In this document: positions 1 to 10,553 of the stretch, piece by piece
Layout: each line of letters starts with the position of its first letter
Position numbering within the stretch: the first letter of the stretch is position 1
Assembly (NCBI RefSeq): GCF_040546765.1
Contig: NZ_JBEPOK010000001.1
Location: 1,550,001-1,614,000, forward strand
Direction: 5' to 3'
From: Arthrobacter sp. OAP107
Lineage (GTDB): Bacteria; Actinomycetota; Actinomycetes; Actinomycetales; Micrococcaceae
DNA: 64,000 bases
The notes under the pieces: generated by a model
Seen by the model: the letters and a program-made list of their open reading frames with translations, nothing else
What the model was told of the DNA's origin: nothing
The model's database searches: none
Translations under genes and position numbers: made by a program

Positions 1-831
1 CGGCTTGAGGGACAGCAGCTTGCGCTTGGCGGCGGAGACGGGGCCGGCGGTACCGACGCCGATCTTCACCTGCTTTGATTCCGGGTGGCTGGTCAGGCTG
101 AACACGCGGCGCCTGCCCCGTCCGTCCGGCTTGGCGTGTGGAGGATCCAGCTCCAGGTACTTGCCGGGGGCGTGGCGGAGCGGGCGCTGGGGGCGGAAGA
201 CGAATTCCGTCGTCGTGGGGGTGAGGCTGCGGGAGTGGCTGAACAGCAGCCGGACGCTGCCGTGCTGGCCCGCCAGGAACGCCAGCAGGTTGCAGATCAG
301 CAGTGCCAGCTCGGGGGAGTTCGCCACGAGGCCGAAGTTGTAGGGCGTGGCCAGGAGGATTCCGACGACGGCCGCCATAGCCAGCTGCTGCCAGCGCCGC
401 GGCGGCAGCGTGAGCGGCTCGGTGAGCATGAAGCCGGCAAAGAACAGCACCGGGCTCTGAGCCAGGATCTGCCACACGGCACTTCCGAGGTCGACGCCGG
501 AACGCATTTGCACGGCCGCCACGACGGCGGTGGCCACCACGACGAAGACGGCGGCCATGAGCGTTTTCCGGGTGCGGTAGGGCACCAGCAGGACGCCCGG
601 AACCAGGAGCCACAGCATGGCCGGTGTGCCGGCCCAGCAAGTGGCGATGTTGAGGCCCGTCAGTCCGGTGATGAAGGCGCCGGCTGCTGCGGGGTTGAAC
701 ACATGGCGGCCACGCCAGGCGAGGGCGTACTTGGAGGCTGAGGCCAAAGCACAGGCCAGGGCCACCCCCGCCAGGTCCATCGGCGCAAACGCCGGGCCGA
801 GCTGGGTGGGCGAGAGCAGGAAGTAGAGCAC
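1..831 (-). pseudogene. RnfD/NqrB-like membrane oxidoreductase, N-terminally truncated and running off the window
   Basis: The minus strand is open for 277 codons from 831 to the window edge and encodes several hydrophobic segments, then a basic soluble stretch. Recognisable pieces are KYALAWRGRHVFNPAAAGAF and the run TPAMLWLLVPGVLLVPYR, typical of RnfD/NqrB-type membrane domains of actinobacterial oxidoreductases; the soluble part (RRRVFSLTSHPESKQVKIGV) resembles the start of a ferredoxin-reductase FAD domain. The first membrane helices expected in the family are absent. At 831 the reading frame is joined, out of frame, to an FMN-binding domain, so expression would need reinitiation at the GTG at 829-831, which has no evident Shine-Dalgarno. 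I infer a remnant left by an internal deletion. The family call is moderately sure; the pseudogene call is an inference because the 3' end is not visible. Confidence 0.6.
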
Positions 832-1046
832 TTGATCGCTTCGACCGCCTGGTTGAAGCCGCCGCTGGTCAAGGACGAGCCCGCTACCTTGGAGACGTTG
901 ATCTCATCCAGCCTCTTGCCTACCACCTGGTCGGCAATGCCGCTGGCAAACTGTCCCTGGAACTTGCGGGTATTGGGGTTGGGCGGGTGCTCGGTAATTT
1001 CCACCGCAGACACCGTGCCGTTGGCCAGCGTCAGCTGGACGGCTTC
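832..1046 (-). pseudogene. FMN-binding domain remnant
   Basis: About 72 minus-strand codons match the C-terminal half of an FMN-binding (FMN_bind) domain: a strand with LANGTVSAVEITEH, then VVGKRLDEINVSKVAG and the flavin-attachment-type motif SSLTSGGFNQAVEAIK, where a Thr/Ser after the TS normally carries FMN in RnfG/NqrC-like proteins. No signal peptide or start is found upstream; before 1046 the frame loses similarity. Downstream the frame passes directly into the wrong frame of the RnfD-like sequence. FMN-binding and RnfD-like proteins are usually adjacent genes, so the junction looks like a deletion fusing the two. Confidence 0.6.
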
Positions 1047-1223
1047 ACGGGGTCGGGCACGCCAGGGACAGCGTTGAGTTCCAGTATTGCAGGGTTGATG
1101 TTTCAACAATTTGGCAGGTGAGTAAAGGCTAAGGGCAGTTCCTGTGAATTCCCCTACTATTTGCTGTGACGCCAGGGGCCGCGGTTGCGATCGACGGATT
1201 CCGCGCCGCGACGGGCTCCCCGG

Positions 1224-1229
1224 TAGGCT
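1224..1229 (+). promoter_or_regulatory. -10 box of argS (leaderless)
   Basis: TAGGCT lies 6 nt before the GTG start of argS. Start codons this close to a TANNNT box recur in the window, so transcription probably begins at or beside the start codon. Confidence 0.5.
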
Positions 1230-1235
1230 AGGAGT

Positions 1236-2885
1236 GTGACTCCCGAAGAACTCTCCCTCGCAATATCCGCCTGCCTGAAAGACGCCGTTGCCGCCGGCGA
1301 CATCGCCCTTGCCGAGGCGGCTATACCGGACTCCGTCCTGGTGGAGCGTCCGAAGAACCGGGAGCACGGCGACTGGGCAACCAACATTGCTTTGCGGTTG
1401 GCCAAGACGGCCGGTACCAACCCGCGCGAATTTGCCACTCTGCTCAGCGCGCGTCTCAAGGACATCAGCGGCGTCGCCGGCGTGGACATCGCGGGCCCCG
1501 GCTTCCTCAACATCACGGTTGACGCCGCAGCCGCCGGCGCGCTGGCCAAGGTCATCGTCGAAGCGGGCAGGGAGTACGGCACCAACGACGCGCTCGCCGG
1601 CCACACGGTGAACATGGAATTCGTGTCCGCCAACCCCACCGGGCCGCTGCACATCGGCCATACGCGCTGGGCAGCCCTGGGAGACTCGATTGCCAGGGTG
1701 CTTCGGGCCTCAGGTGCCGACGTCACCGCCGAGTACTACATCAACGACGCCGGCTCCCAGATGAACGTCTTTGCCAACTCGGTGCTGTCGCGCCTGCACG
1801 GCCGCGACGTGCCTGAGGGCGGCTACCCGGGAGAATACATCCGCGACCTCGGCCACGAGGTGCTGACGCGGCACCCGGACATCCGGGAACTGACGGACGC
1901 GGCGGCCCTGCCCGTCATCCGGGCCGCGGCCTACGAGGCCCAGCTCAAGGACATCAAGGACACCCTGGCGGACTTCGGGGTCTCCTTCGACGTGTTCTTC
2001 TCCGAGCAGGAACTGCACGACGCCGGCGCTATCGAAAATGCCGTTGCCCGCCTTCGCGAGCAAGGCCATGTGTTCGACGACGGCGGTGCCGTCTGGCTGC
2101 GCACCACCGACTTCGGCGATGACAAAGACCGCGTGATGATCCGCGCGAACGGCGAACCGACCTACTTCGCCGCCGACGCCGCGTACTACCTGTCCAAGAA
2201 GGACCGCGGCTACACAGAAAAGATCTACCTGCTGGGAGCCGACCACCACGGCTACATCAACCGGCTCAAGGCCATCGCCGCCGCGGCCGGGGATGACCCC
2301 GAGGTCAACATCGAGGTCCTGATCGGCCAGCTGGTCTCCGTCAACGGAGCCAAGCTCTCCAAGCGGGCCGGCAACATCATTGAGCTCAAGGACCTGATCT
2401 CCTGGCTGGGAACGGACGCGGTCCGCTATTCGCTGGCACGCTTCCCGGCCGACTCCCCGCTGACGCTGGACCCTGAGCTGCTCAAGAAGCACTCCAACGA
2501 GAACCCTGTGTTCTATGTGCAGTACGCCCATGCCCGCTCGTGCAGCACCGCCCGCAACGCCGTGGCTGCCGGAGTGGACCGGAGCGCCTTCGACGCCTCC
2601 CTGCTGGACCACGCCACGGAAAACGAACTGCTGTCCTACCTGGGCAGCTACCCCTCCATTGTGGCCAAGGCCGCCGAACTCCGTGAGCCGCACCGCGTGG
2701 CACGCCACCTCGAGGTCATTGCCGGCGCCTACCACCGCTGGTATGACGCCTGCCGGGTGGCGCCCATGGGCGACGAAGCCGTCACGGACACCAACCGCAC
2801 CAGGCTGTGGCTCAATGACGCCACCAGCCAGGTGCTGGCCAACGGACTGGAACTGCTGGGCGTTTCGGCGCCGGAACGGATGTGA
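1236..2885 (+). CDS. argS: Arginyl-tRNA synthetase
   Basis: Class I aminoacyl-tRNA synthetase that charges tRNA-Arg with arginine in the cytoplasm. The 549-residue protein has the usual N-terminal additional domain, the HIGH signature at residues 139-142 inside SANPTGPLHIGHTR, and a KMSKS counterpart written GAKLSKRAGN near residue 371. The C-terminal anticodon-binding helical domain ends in NGLELLGVSAPERM. The start is GTG, chosen because a TAGGCT box sits 6 nt before it. It is the first gene of an amino-acid operon: lysA starts 4 nt before the argS stop. The argS-lysA pairing is well known in actinobacteria. Confidence 0.96.
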   Translation: MTPEELSLAISACLKDAVAAGDIALAEAAIPDSVLVERPKNREHGDWATNIALRLAKTAGTNPREFATLLSARLKDISGVAGVDIAGPGFLNITVDAAAAGALAKVIVEAGREYGTNDALAGHTVNMEFVSANPTGPLHIGHTRWAALGDSIARVLRASGADVTAEYYINDAGSQMNVFANSVLSRLHGRDVPEGGYPGEYIRDLGHEVLTRHPDIRELTDAAALPVIRAAAYEAQLKDIKDTLADFGVSFDVFFSEQELHDAGAIENAVARLREQGHVFDDGGAVWLRTTDFGDDKDRVMIRANGEPTYFAADAAYYLSKKDRGYTEKIYLLGADHHGYINRLKAIAAAAGDDPEVNIEVLIGQLVSVNGAKLSKRAGNIIELKDLISWLGTDAVRYSLARFPADSPLTLDPELLKKHSNENPVFYVQYAHARSCSTARNAVAAGVDRSAFDASLLDHATENELLSYLGSYPSIVAKAAELREPHRVARHLEVIAGAYHRWYDACRVAPMGDEAVTDTNRTRLWLNDATSQVLANGLELLGVSAPERM

Positions 2886-4390
2886 TTGGCGTGCAGGACA
2901 TCACGGGCAACACGGCATTCAACAGCGCAGCCTCGCCACTGGCTCCGGAGTGGCTTGCCGTCCCCGCGGACCTCAACGCCCTCCACACCCCGGTGTGGGC
3001 AGGCGGGGTGGAGCGGAACGACGGCGGCGAACTCGCCATTGACGGCATCCCGGTCAGCGCCCTCAAGGAGCAGTACGGCACGCCGCTGTTCGTCATGAGC
3101 GAATCGGACTTTCGCGCCCGCGCCCGCGCCTTCAAGGATGCGTTCGACGACGCCTTCGCCGACATCTGCGGGGGAGTGGACGTTTACTACGCCGGCAAGT
3201 CATTCCTCAGCATCGCGGTCGCGACGTGGGTGGCCGAGGAAGGCCTGCGGCTGGACACGTGTTCGGGCGGCGAGCTCGCCGTCGCCGCCCGTGCCGGCAT
3301 TGATGGTGCCAACCTGTCGCTGCACGGCAACAACAAGTCCGACGCCGAGATCAACCGGGCGCTGGACATGAACCTCGGCCGCATCGTCGTGGACAGCCTG
3401 GACGAGCTGGACCGCGTGGCCAAGATCGCCTCCGGACGCGGGGAGAAGGCCAACGTCATGCTGCGGCTGACGCCCGGCGTGCACGCCCACACCCACGAGT
3501 TCATCGCCACCGCCCACGAGGACCAGAAATTCGGCCTCTCCATGGCGGAGGATTCCACCGACGAAGCAGGCCTGTCCGCCGCCGAGGAGGCCGTGGCTGC
3601 GGCAACGTCCTACGACAGCGTGGAGCTGCTGGGTCTGCACTGCCACATCGGGTCGCAGATCTTCGAGCCGGACGGCTTCGCGCTGGCCGCCCAGAAGCTC
3701 CTGACCTTCCTGGCCGCCGTGCAGGCCAAATATTCCATCACCCTTCCCGAACTTGATCTCGGGGGCGGCTACGGCATCGCCTATACACCGGTGGACACCC
3801 CCCGGCCGGCAGCCGACATCGCGCAGGCGATGGCCGCCGTCGTGCGTTCCAAGTGCGCCGAACTGGGGATCACAGCACCCCGGATTTCGATCGAGCCCGG
3901 ACGCGCGATCGTGGGCAGCAGCACCTTTACGCTGTACGAGGTGGGCACGCTGAAAACCGTCCGCGTGGACGCCCCGGCCGATGGCGACGCCGCAGCCGGT
4001 GAAAATACTGCTCAAAACGTTACGCACCCGCGACGCTATGTGTCAGTCGACGGGGGCATGAGCGACAACGCCCGTCCGGTGCTGTACGACGCGGATTATT
4101 CGGCCATTCTCGCCTCACGGACCTCCGCGGCGGCCCCGCAGCTGTCCCGCGTAGTGGGCAAACATTGCGAGAGCGGCGACATAGTTGTTAGAGATGTATA
4201 TCTGCCCGAGGACGTGGCAGCCGGTGATCTGCTCGCTGTACCGGGGACCGGCGCCTACTGCTGGGCCCTGTCAAGCAACTACAACTATCTGGCCCGGCCG
4301 GGCGTTGTCGCTGTGCGCGACGGATCTCCCCGGCTGATTGTCCGCGGGGAAACCGAAGAAGATCTGCTGAACCGCGACATGGGAGCCTGA
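2882..4390 (+). CDS. lysA: Diaminopimelate decarboxylase
   Basis: PLP-dependent decarboxylase converting meso-diaminopimelate to lysine, the last step of lysine synthesis. At 502 residues it is slightly longer than usual because of an N-terminal extension before the alanine-racemase-like barrel. The PLP lysine is K106 in VYYAGKSFL. Other family signatures are LHCHIGSQIFEP, the phosphate-binding glycine loop LDLGGGYGIAY, EPGRAIVG, and the substrate Cys/Glu motif HCESGDIVV. The C-terminus has VPGTGAYCWALSSNYN. Its GTG start overlaps the argS stop by 4 nt, and hom follows with no gap, which points to translational coupling. Confidence 0.95.
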   Translation: MIGVQDITGNTAFNSAASPLAPEWLAVPADLNALHTPVWAGGVERNDGGELAIDGIPVSALKEQYGTPLFVMSESDFRARARAFKDAFDDAFADICGGVDVYYAGKSFLSIAVATWVAEEGLRLDTCSGGELAVAARAGIDGANLSLHGNNKSDAEINRALDMNLGRIVVDSLDELDRVAKIASGRGEKANVMLRLTPGVHAHTHEFIATAHEDQKFGLSMAEDSTDEAGLSAAEEAVAAATSYDSVELLGLHCHIGSQIFEPDGFALAAQKLLTFLAAVQAKYSITLPELDLGGGYGIAYTPVDTPRPAADIAQAMAAVVRSKCAELGITAPRISIEPGRAIVGSSTFTLYEVGTLKTVRVDAPADGDAAAGENTAQNVTHPRRYVSVDGGMSDNARPVLYDADYSAILASRTSAAAPQLSRVVGKHCESGDIVVRDVYLPEDVAAGDLLAVPGTGAYCWALSSNYNYLARPGVVAVRDGSPRLIVRGETEEDLLNRDMGA

Positions 4391-5707
4391 ATGACCGAAT
4401 TGCGAACCCTGAAAGTGGCCCTGCTGGGCTGTGGCAACGTCGGGGCTCAGGTGGCGCGGATTCTGATTGACGACGCCGGCACCCTGGCGCCGCGCACCGG
4501 CGCCCGCCTGGAACTGGCCGGCATCGCCGTGCGGAACCTCGACGCCGAGCGGGAAGTTGACCTCCCGCGTGAGCTGTTCACCACAGACGGTGAAACGCTG
4601 GTCAAGGATGCCGACCTCGTGATCGAGCTGATGGGCGGCATCGAGCCGGCCCGGTCGCTGATCCTCTCCGCCATCCAGAACGGCGCCAGCGTGGTCACGG
4701 GCAACAAGGCCCTGCTCGCTGCCGACGGCCCCGCCCTCTACGAGGAGGCGGACAAGGCCGGCGTCGAGCTGTCCTACGAAGCCGCCGTGGCCGGCGCCAT
4801 CCCCATCCTGCGCCCCATCCGCGACAGCCTGTCCGGCGACCGCATCACCCGTGTGCTGGGCATAGTCAACGGCACCACCAACTTCATCCTGGACCAGATG
4901 GACTCCACCGGCGCGCAGTTCGCGGACGCACTTGCCGAAGCCCAGCGGCTCGGCTACGCCGAAGCTGACCCGACGGCCGATGTCGAGGGCCACGACGCCG
5001 CCGCCAAGGCCGCGATCCTGGCGTCCCTGTCCTTCCACACCCGCTTTGACCTCGAGCATGTCTACTGCGAGGGCATCACCCGCGTCAGCGCCGCCGACAT
5101 CGCCGCCGCGAAGGAAGCCGGCTTTGTCATCAAGCTGCTGGCCATTGCCGAAAAGATCGGCAATGGCGACGGCAGCGAGGGCGTCTCCGTGCGTGTCCAC
5201 CCGACGCTCCTGCCGCGCGAACACCCGCTGGCCGCCGTTCGCGGTGCCTTCAACGCTGTCTTCGTCGAGGCGGAGAACGCCGGTGAGCTGATGTTCTACG
5301 GCCAGGGTGCAGGCGGAACCCCGACGGCGTCTGCCGTGCTGGGCGACCTCGTCTCGGCCGCCCGCCGCATCGTCCTAGGCGGGCCCGGGCGCATCGAATC
5401 CACCACCGGCCACGTTCCGGCGCTGCCCATCGACGCCGCGACCACCAGCTACTACATCGGCCTGGACGTTGCAGACCAGCCCGGCGTGCTGGCCAAGATT
5501 GCCCAGCTCTTCGCCGAGCACGGCGTCTCCATCGAAATCATGCGGCAGACCATCCACCGCGACGCCGACTCCAACGTGGAATCGGCCGAGCTTCGGATCG
5601 TCACACACCGCGCAAGCGAAGCTGCACTGGCAGCGACCGTCGAGGCCGTGAAGGGCCTTGACGTGATCAATTCCGTTACATCCGTACTGCGGGTAGAAGG
5701 AGCTTAA
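4391..5707 (+). CDS. hom: Homoserine dehydrogenase
   Basis: Reduces aspartate semialdehyde to homoserine with NAD(P)H, the branch point to threonine and methionine. The 438-residue protein starts with a Rossmann fold (VALLGCGNVGAQVA, residues 9-22), has the catalytic-domain hallmarks GNKALLA and GIVNGTTNFIL, the Lys/Asp region around GYAEADPTADVEG, and a C-terminal ACT domain from about residue 355 (YYIGLDVADQPGVLAKIAQ) expected to sense threonine. The ATG directly follows the lysA TGA, and thrC begins at the next base after the hom stop, so the genes are one transcription unit. Confidence 0.95.
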   Translation: MTELRTLKVALLGCGNVGAQVARILIDDAGTLAPRTGARLELAGIAVRNLDAEREVDLPRELFTTDGETLVKDADLVIELMGGIEPARSLILSAIQNGASVVTGNKALLAADGPALYEEADKAGVELSYEAAVAGAIPILRPIRDSLSGDRITRVLGIVNGTTNFILDQMDSTGAQFADALAEAQRLGYAEADPTADVEGHDAAAKAAILASLSFHTRFDLEHVYCEGITRVSAADIAAAKEAGFVIKLLAIAEKIGNGDGSEGVSVRVHPTLLPREHPLAAVRGAFNAVFVEAENAGELMFYGQGAGGTPTASAVLGDLVSAARRIVLGGPGRIESTTGHVPALPIDAATTSYYIGLDVADQPGVLAKIAQLFAEHGVSIEIMRQTIHRDADSNVESAELRIVTHRASEAALAATVEAVKGLDVINSVTSVLRVEGA

Positions 5708-6811
5708 GTGGCTCACCAATGGCGCGGTGTCATCCGCGAATACGCTGACCGTCTGCCCGTAACCGCGGCAACCCGGGTCATCACCCTCGGCGAGGGCGGC
5801 ACGCCCCTGGTCCACGCCCAGAAGCTGTCGGAGCTGACGGGCTCGGACGTCTACCTCAAGGTCGAGGGGATGAACCCCACCGGCTCCTTCAAGGACCGCG
5901 GCATGACCATGGCCATGACCGCTGCCGTCGAGGCCGGCGCCAAGGCCGTGGTGTGCGCCTCCACCGGCAACACGTCAGCCTCGGCTGCTGCGTACGCCAC
6001 CGCCGCCGGCCTGACGTGTGCCGTGCTGGTGCCCGAGGGCAAGATCTCCATGGGCAAGCTGAGCCAGGCCATCGCGCACGGCGCCACGCTCCTGCAGGTT
6101 GACGGCAACTTCGACAACTGCCTGGACATCGCCCGGAAGCTGGGCGAGTCCTACCCGGTCTTCCTGGTCAACTCCGTGAACCCGGCCCGCATCCAGGGCC
6201 AGAAGACCGGCGCCTTCGAGATCGTCGATGCCCTGGGCGATGCCCCGGACATCCACGTCCTTCCGGTTGGCAACGCCGGCAACATCACGGCTTACTGGAA
6301 GGGCTACAAGGAGTACGCGGCTCCGTTCGAGTCCGAAACCGCCGGGACACTTGCTCCGGTCTCCACCAAAACCCCCGCCATGTGGGGCTTCCAGGCCGCC
6401 GGCGCCGCACCGTTCGTTGCCGGCCACCCGATCACGGAACCGGACACCATCGCCACCGCCATCCGGATCGGCAACCCGGCCTCCTGGGACGGTGCCATCG
6501 CCGCCCGCGACGAGTCCGGCGGATTCATCGATTCCGTCACCGACGAGGAAATCCTCGCCGCGCACCGCTGGCTCTCCTCCCGCGAGGGCGTCTTCGTGGA
6601 GCCCGGCTCGGCCGCCGGCGTCGCAGGCCTGCTCAAGAAGCACGCCGCAGGCGAGGTGCCCTCCGGCAAGACCATCGCCATCACCGTCACCGGCCACGGC
6701 CTCAAGGATCCCCAGTGGGCCCTCCGCACCGAGGACGGCAGCGATGTCCAGCCCGTCAAGGTGCCGAACGACGTCGTGACCGTTGCTGCAGAACTGGGAC
6801 TGGAAGACTAA
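5708..6811 (+). CDS. thrC: Threonine synthase
   Basis: PLP enzyme converting O-phosphohomoserine to threonine. The 367-residue length fits the short bacterial class. The PLP lysine is K62 in NPTGSFKDRGM; STGNTSASAAAYA binds the cofactor phosphate side, and LPVGNAGNITAYW is the second glycine-rich loop. The GTG start lies next to the hom stop with a GAAGGAGC Shine-Dalgarno overlapping the end of hom. thrB follows after 5 nt. Confidence 0.95.
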   Translation: MAHQWRGVIREYADRLPVTAATRVITLGEGGTPLVHAQKLSELTGSDVYLKVEGMNPTGSFKDRGMTMAMTAAVEAGAKAVVCASTGNTSASAAAYATAAGLTCAVLVPEGKISMGKLSQAIAHGATLLQVDGNFDNCLDIARKLGESYPVFLVNSVNPARIQGQKTGAFEIVDALGDAPDIHVLPVGNAGNITAYWKGYKEYAAPFESETAGTLAPVSTKTPAMWGFQAAGAAPFVAGHPITEPDTIATAIRIGNPASWDGAIAARDESGGFIDSVTDEEILAAHRWLSSREGVFVEPGSAAGVAGLLKKHAAGEVPSGKTIAITVTGHGLKDPQWALRTEDGSDVQPVKVPNDVVTVAAELGLED

Positions 6812-6816
6812 CATCA

Positions 6817-7791
6817 GTGGAAACCATGCTGCCGCAGACCGCCCAGCTGCCCGCCATCCAGGCCGGGCAGCAGGTGACGGTCCGCGTTCCGGCCACCAGC
6901 GCCAACCTCGGTCCCGGCTATGACAGCCTCGGGCTGGCACTCACGCTGCACGACACCCTCACCGTGGAGAGCCTGGACAGCGACGAGCTGATCTTCGATC
7001 TCAGCGGTGAGGGGGCCGATTCCCTTCCGCGGGACGCCAGCCACCTTGTGGTCCGTGCCATGAACGCCGCCTTCGGGCGGCTGGGCTACCGGCACACCGG
7101 CCTGAAGATCACGGCCGAGAACGTTGTTCCGCACGGCCGTGGCCTCGGTTCGTCGGCATCCGCCGTCGTGGCAGCAGTGACAGCAGCGAACGCCCTGCTG
7201 CCCGTGGGGGAGCAGCAGGACCGGAACTGGATCCTGCAGCTGACCAGCGAGATGGAAGGCCACCCGGACAACGTCGCTCCGGCGATCTACGGCGGGCTGG
7301 CGCTGTCGTGGCAGGACAGTGACCAGTACAGCACCACGTGCGCCACCGTCGACGCGGCCGTCGTCCCCGTCGTGGCAGTTCCGGACTACGAGCTCTCCAC
7401 CGAGGCGGCGCGGGCCTTGCTGCCAGCCTCCATCGGACACCACGCGGCCGCAATGAACTCCGGCCGCGCAGCGCTTCTGATCCATGCCCTCACGCAGAAG
7501 CCTGAATTCCTGCTCGCCGGCACCGAGGACTTCCTGCACCAGAGCTACCGCGCAGAGGCCATGCGGCCCAGCGCCGGCCTGATCAAGGCACTCCGCGAAG
7601 CCGGCCACGCCGCCGTTGTCTCCGGAGCCGGCCCCACGGTTCTGGTCCTGGCCAGCGGCGAGGAAGAGGCCGCCGTCGTCCTGGAATTCATTGCCGCGTT
7701 TTCCGAGGCAAACACGCCGGACATCAGCTGGCGTGTGATGAAGCTGGCAGTAGACGTCGAAGGTGCTAAAGTGGGAGTGCACCGGCGGTAA
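6817..7791 (+). CDS. thrB: Homoserine kinase
   Basis: GHMP kinase that phosphorylates homoserine, supplying the substrate of ThrC. The start is placed at GTG 6817; ATG 6826 in frame is an alternative, and the open frame extends far upstream only as a shadow of thrC. The protein (324 residues) shows RVPATSANLGPGYDSLGLAL at the N-terminus, the ATP-binding GHMP loop PHGRGLGSSASAVVAA near residues 105-120, GHPDNVAPAIYGG, and the C-terminal VSGAGPTVLVL motif. It ends the argS-thrB operon; a 445-nt leader then precedes rho. Confidence 0.93.
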   Translation: METMLPQTAQLPAIQAGQQVTVRVPATSANLGPGYDSLGLALTLHDTLTVESLDSDELIFDLSGEGADSLPRDASHLVVRAMNAAFGRLGYRHTGLKITAENVVPHGRGLGSSASAVVAAVTAANALLPVGEQQDRNWILQLTSEMEGHPDNVAPAIYGGLALSWQDSDQYSTTCATVDAAVVPVVAVPDYELSTEAARALLPASIGHHAAAMNSGRAALLIHALTQKPEFLLAGTEDFLHQSYRAEAMRPSAGLIKALREAGHAAVVSGAGPTVLVLASGEEEAAVVLEFIAAFSEANTPDISWRVMKLAVDVEGAKVGVHRR

Positions 7792-8236
7792 CACCGCATG
7801 CAGTCTCCGCAGTCACACCGCATTCACTGAGTCATAACCGCATTCATTGATGCAGCCAGACGGCGACTCTGCAGTCGAGAGGGCCCTGCAGCCAAGAGAC
7901 CGTGCAGTCAACGACTCCGAGAACGGCCTTCATCGGTCATCGGGTCAGAATCTGCTTCGATCTGCTGCTGCTGCTTCGATCTCTTATTGCGCAATATCCT
8001 TCGGTGCCACCTGCTTGGCCTGGCCAGGAACCTACAGATGGATTTCTGTTCCCTGAACCGCCAGTCCGCCGCCCCGCCAGCTATGCGGAGCATTTGAAGG
8101 TGATCAGTATCCGGCCCTGCTGGCCGAACTCCAACCGGCAAGGCCGACATCCCGGCTGCAGATCTGAACTGCAGCCCAGATCCAATCATCGCGTCCAGCT
8201 CACAGTCTGGACGCCGTCGAGGGGGAAGGATCCTTC
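7792..8236 (+). promoter_or_regulatory. Long leader region upstream of rho
   Basis: This 445-bp gap contains no convincing gene. It has an imperfect ~20-bp tandem duplication at 7811-7849 (both copies contain ACCGCATTCA), a 12-nt direct repeat CTGCTTCGATCT at 7952-7963 and 7971-7982, and several GCAGTC words in a comparatively G-poor, CA-rich first half. Rho often controls its own transcript by premature termination in the leader, so this may be a Rho-dependent attenuator; that function is inference. GAAGGA just before the GTG at 8237 is the rho ribosome-binding site. Confidence 0.4.
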
Positions 8237-10357
<2,121 letters not shown>

Positions 10358-10376
10358 CTGCGTTCGCCGCTCAAAG

Positions 10377-10407
10377 TATGCCGCCCACTCGCTGGCCGGC
10401 ATATTTT
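10377..10407 (+). terminator. Intrinsic terminator after rho
   Basis: TATGCCG (10377-10383) pairs with CGGCATA (10397-10403), extended by CCA/TGG after one C-C mismatch around a 5-nt loop, and is followed by TTTT. An alternative hairpin pairs GCCGCCCA (10380-10387) with TGGGCGGC (10407-10414). Confidence 0.55.
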
Positions 10408-10448
10408 GGGCGGCTTCGTCGTTAAGCCGCCACTTCCTGGCCCAACAG

Positions 10449-10512
10449 CAACGCGGGGTCAGATACCGCCCAATGGAGCCGCCGGATTTGGGCGGTAAGT
10501 GACCCCGCGTTG
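10449..10512. repeat. Palindromic intergenic element, copy 1
   Basis: Two 25-nt arms, 10449-10473 and 10488-10512, are inverted repeats matching at 23 of 25 positions around a 14-nt loop. Each arm carries the core CAACGCGGGGTCA. The right arm is identical over 25 nt to the reverse complement of the left arm of the copy at 45114-45176. No T-run follows, so it is not an ordinary terminator. It lies between rho and prfA. Confidence 0.85.
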
Positions 10513-10553
10513 CAGTAACTAGACTTGGTTACAAGTCGAAAGAGGTTTTGAGA

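Noticed and set aside
660..1661. A 333-codon minus-strand gene crossing into argS
   Set aside because: Only 832-1046 resembles a protein; the rest is the antisense of argS and the wrong frame of the RnfD-like sequence.
10449..10512. An intrinsic terminator
   Set aside because: The palindrome is long but neither arm is followed by a T-run, and the same element recurs elsewhere; the rho terminator is the separate hairpin at 10377-10407.
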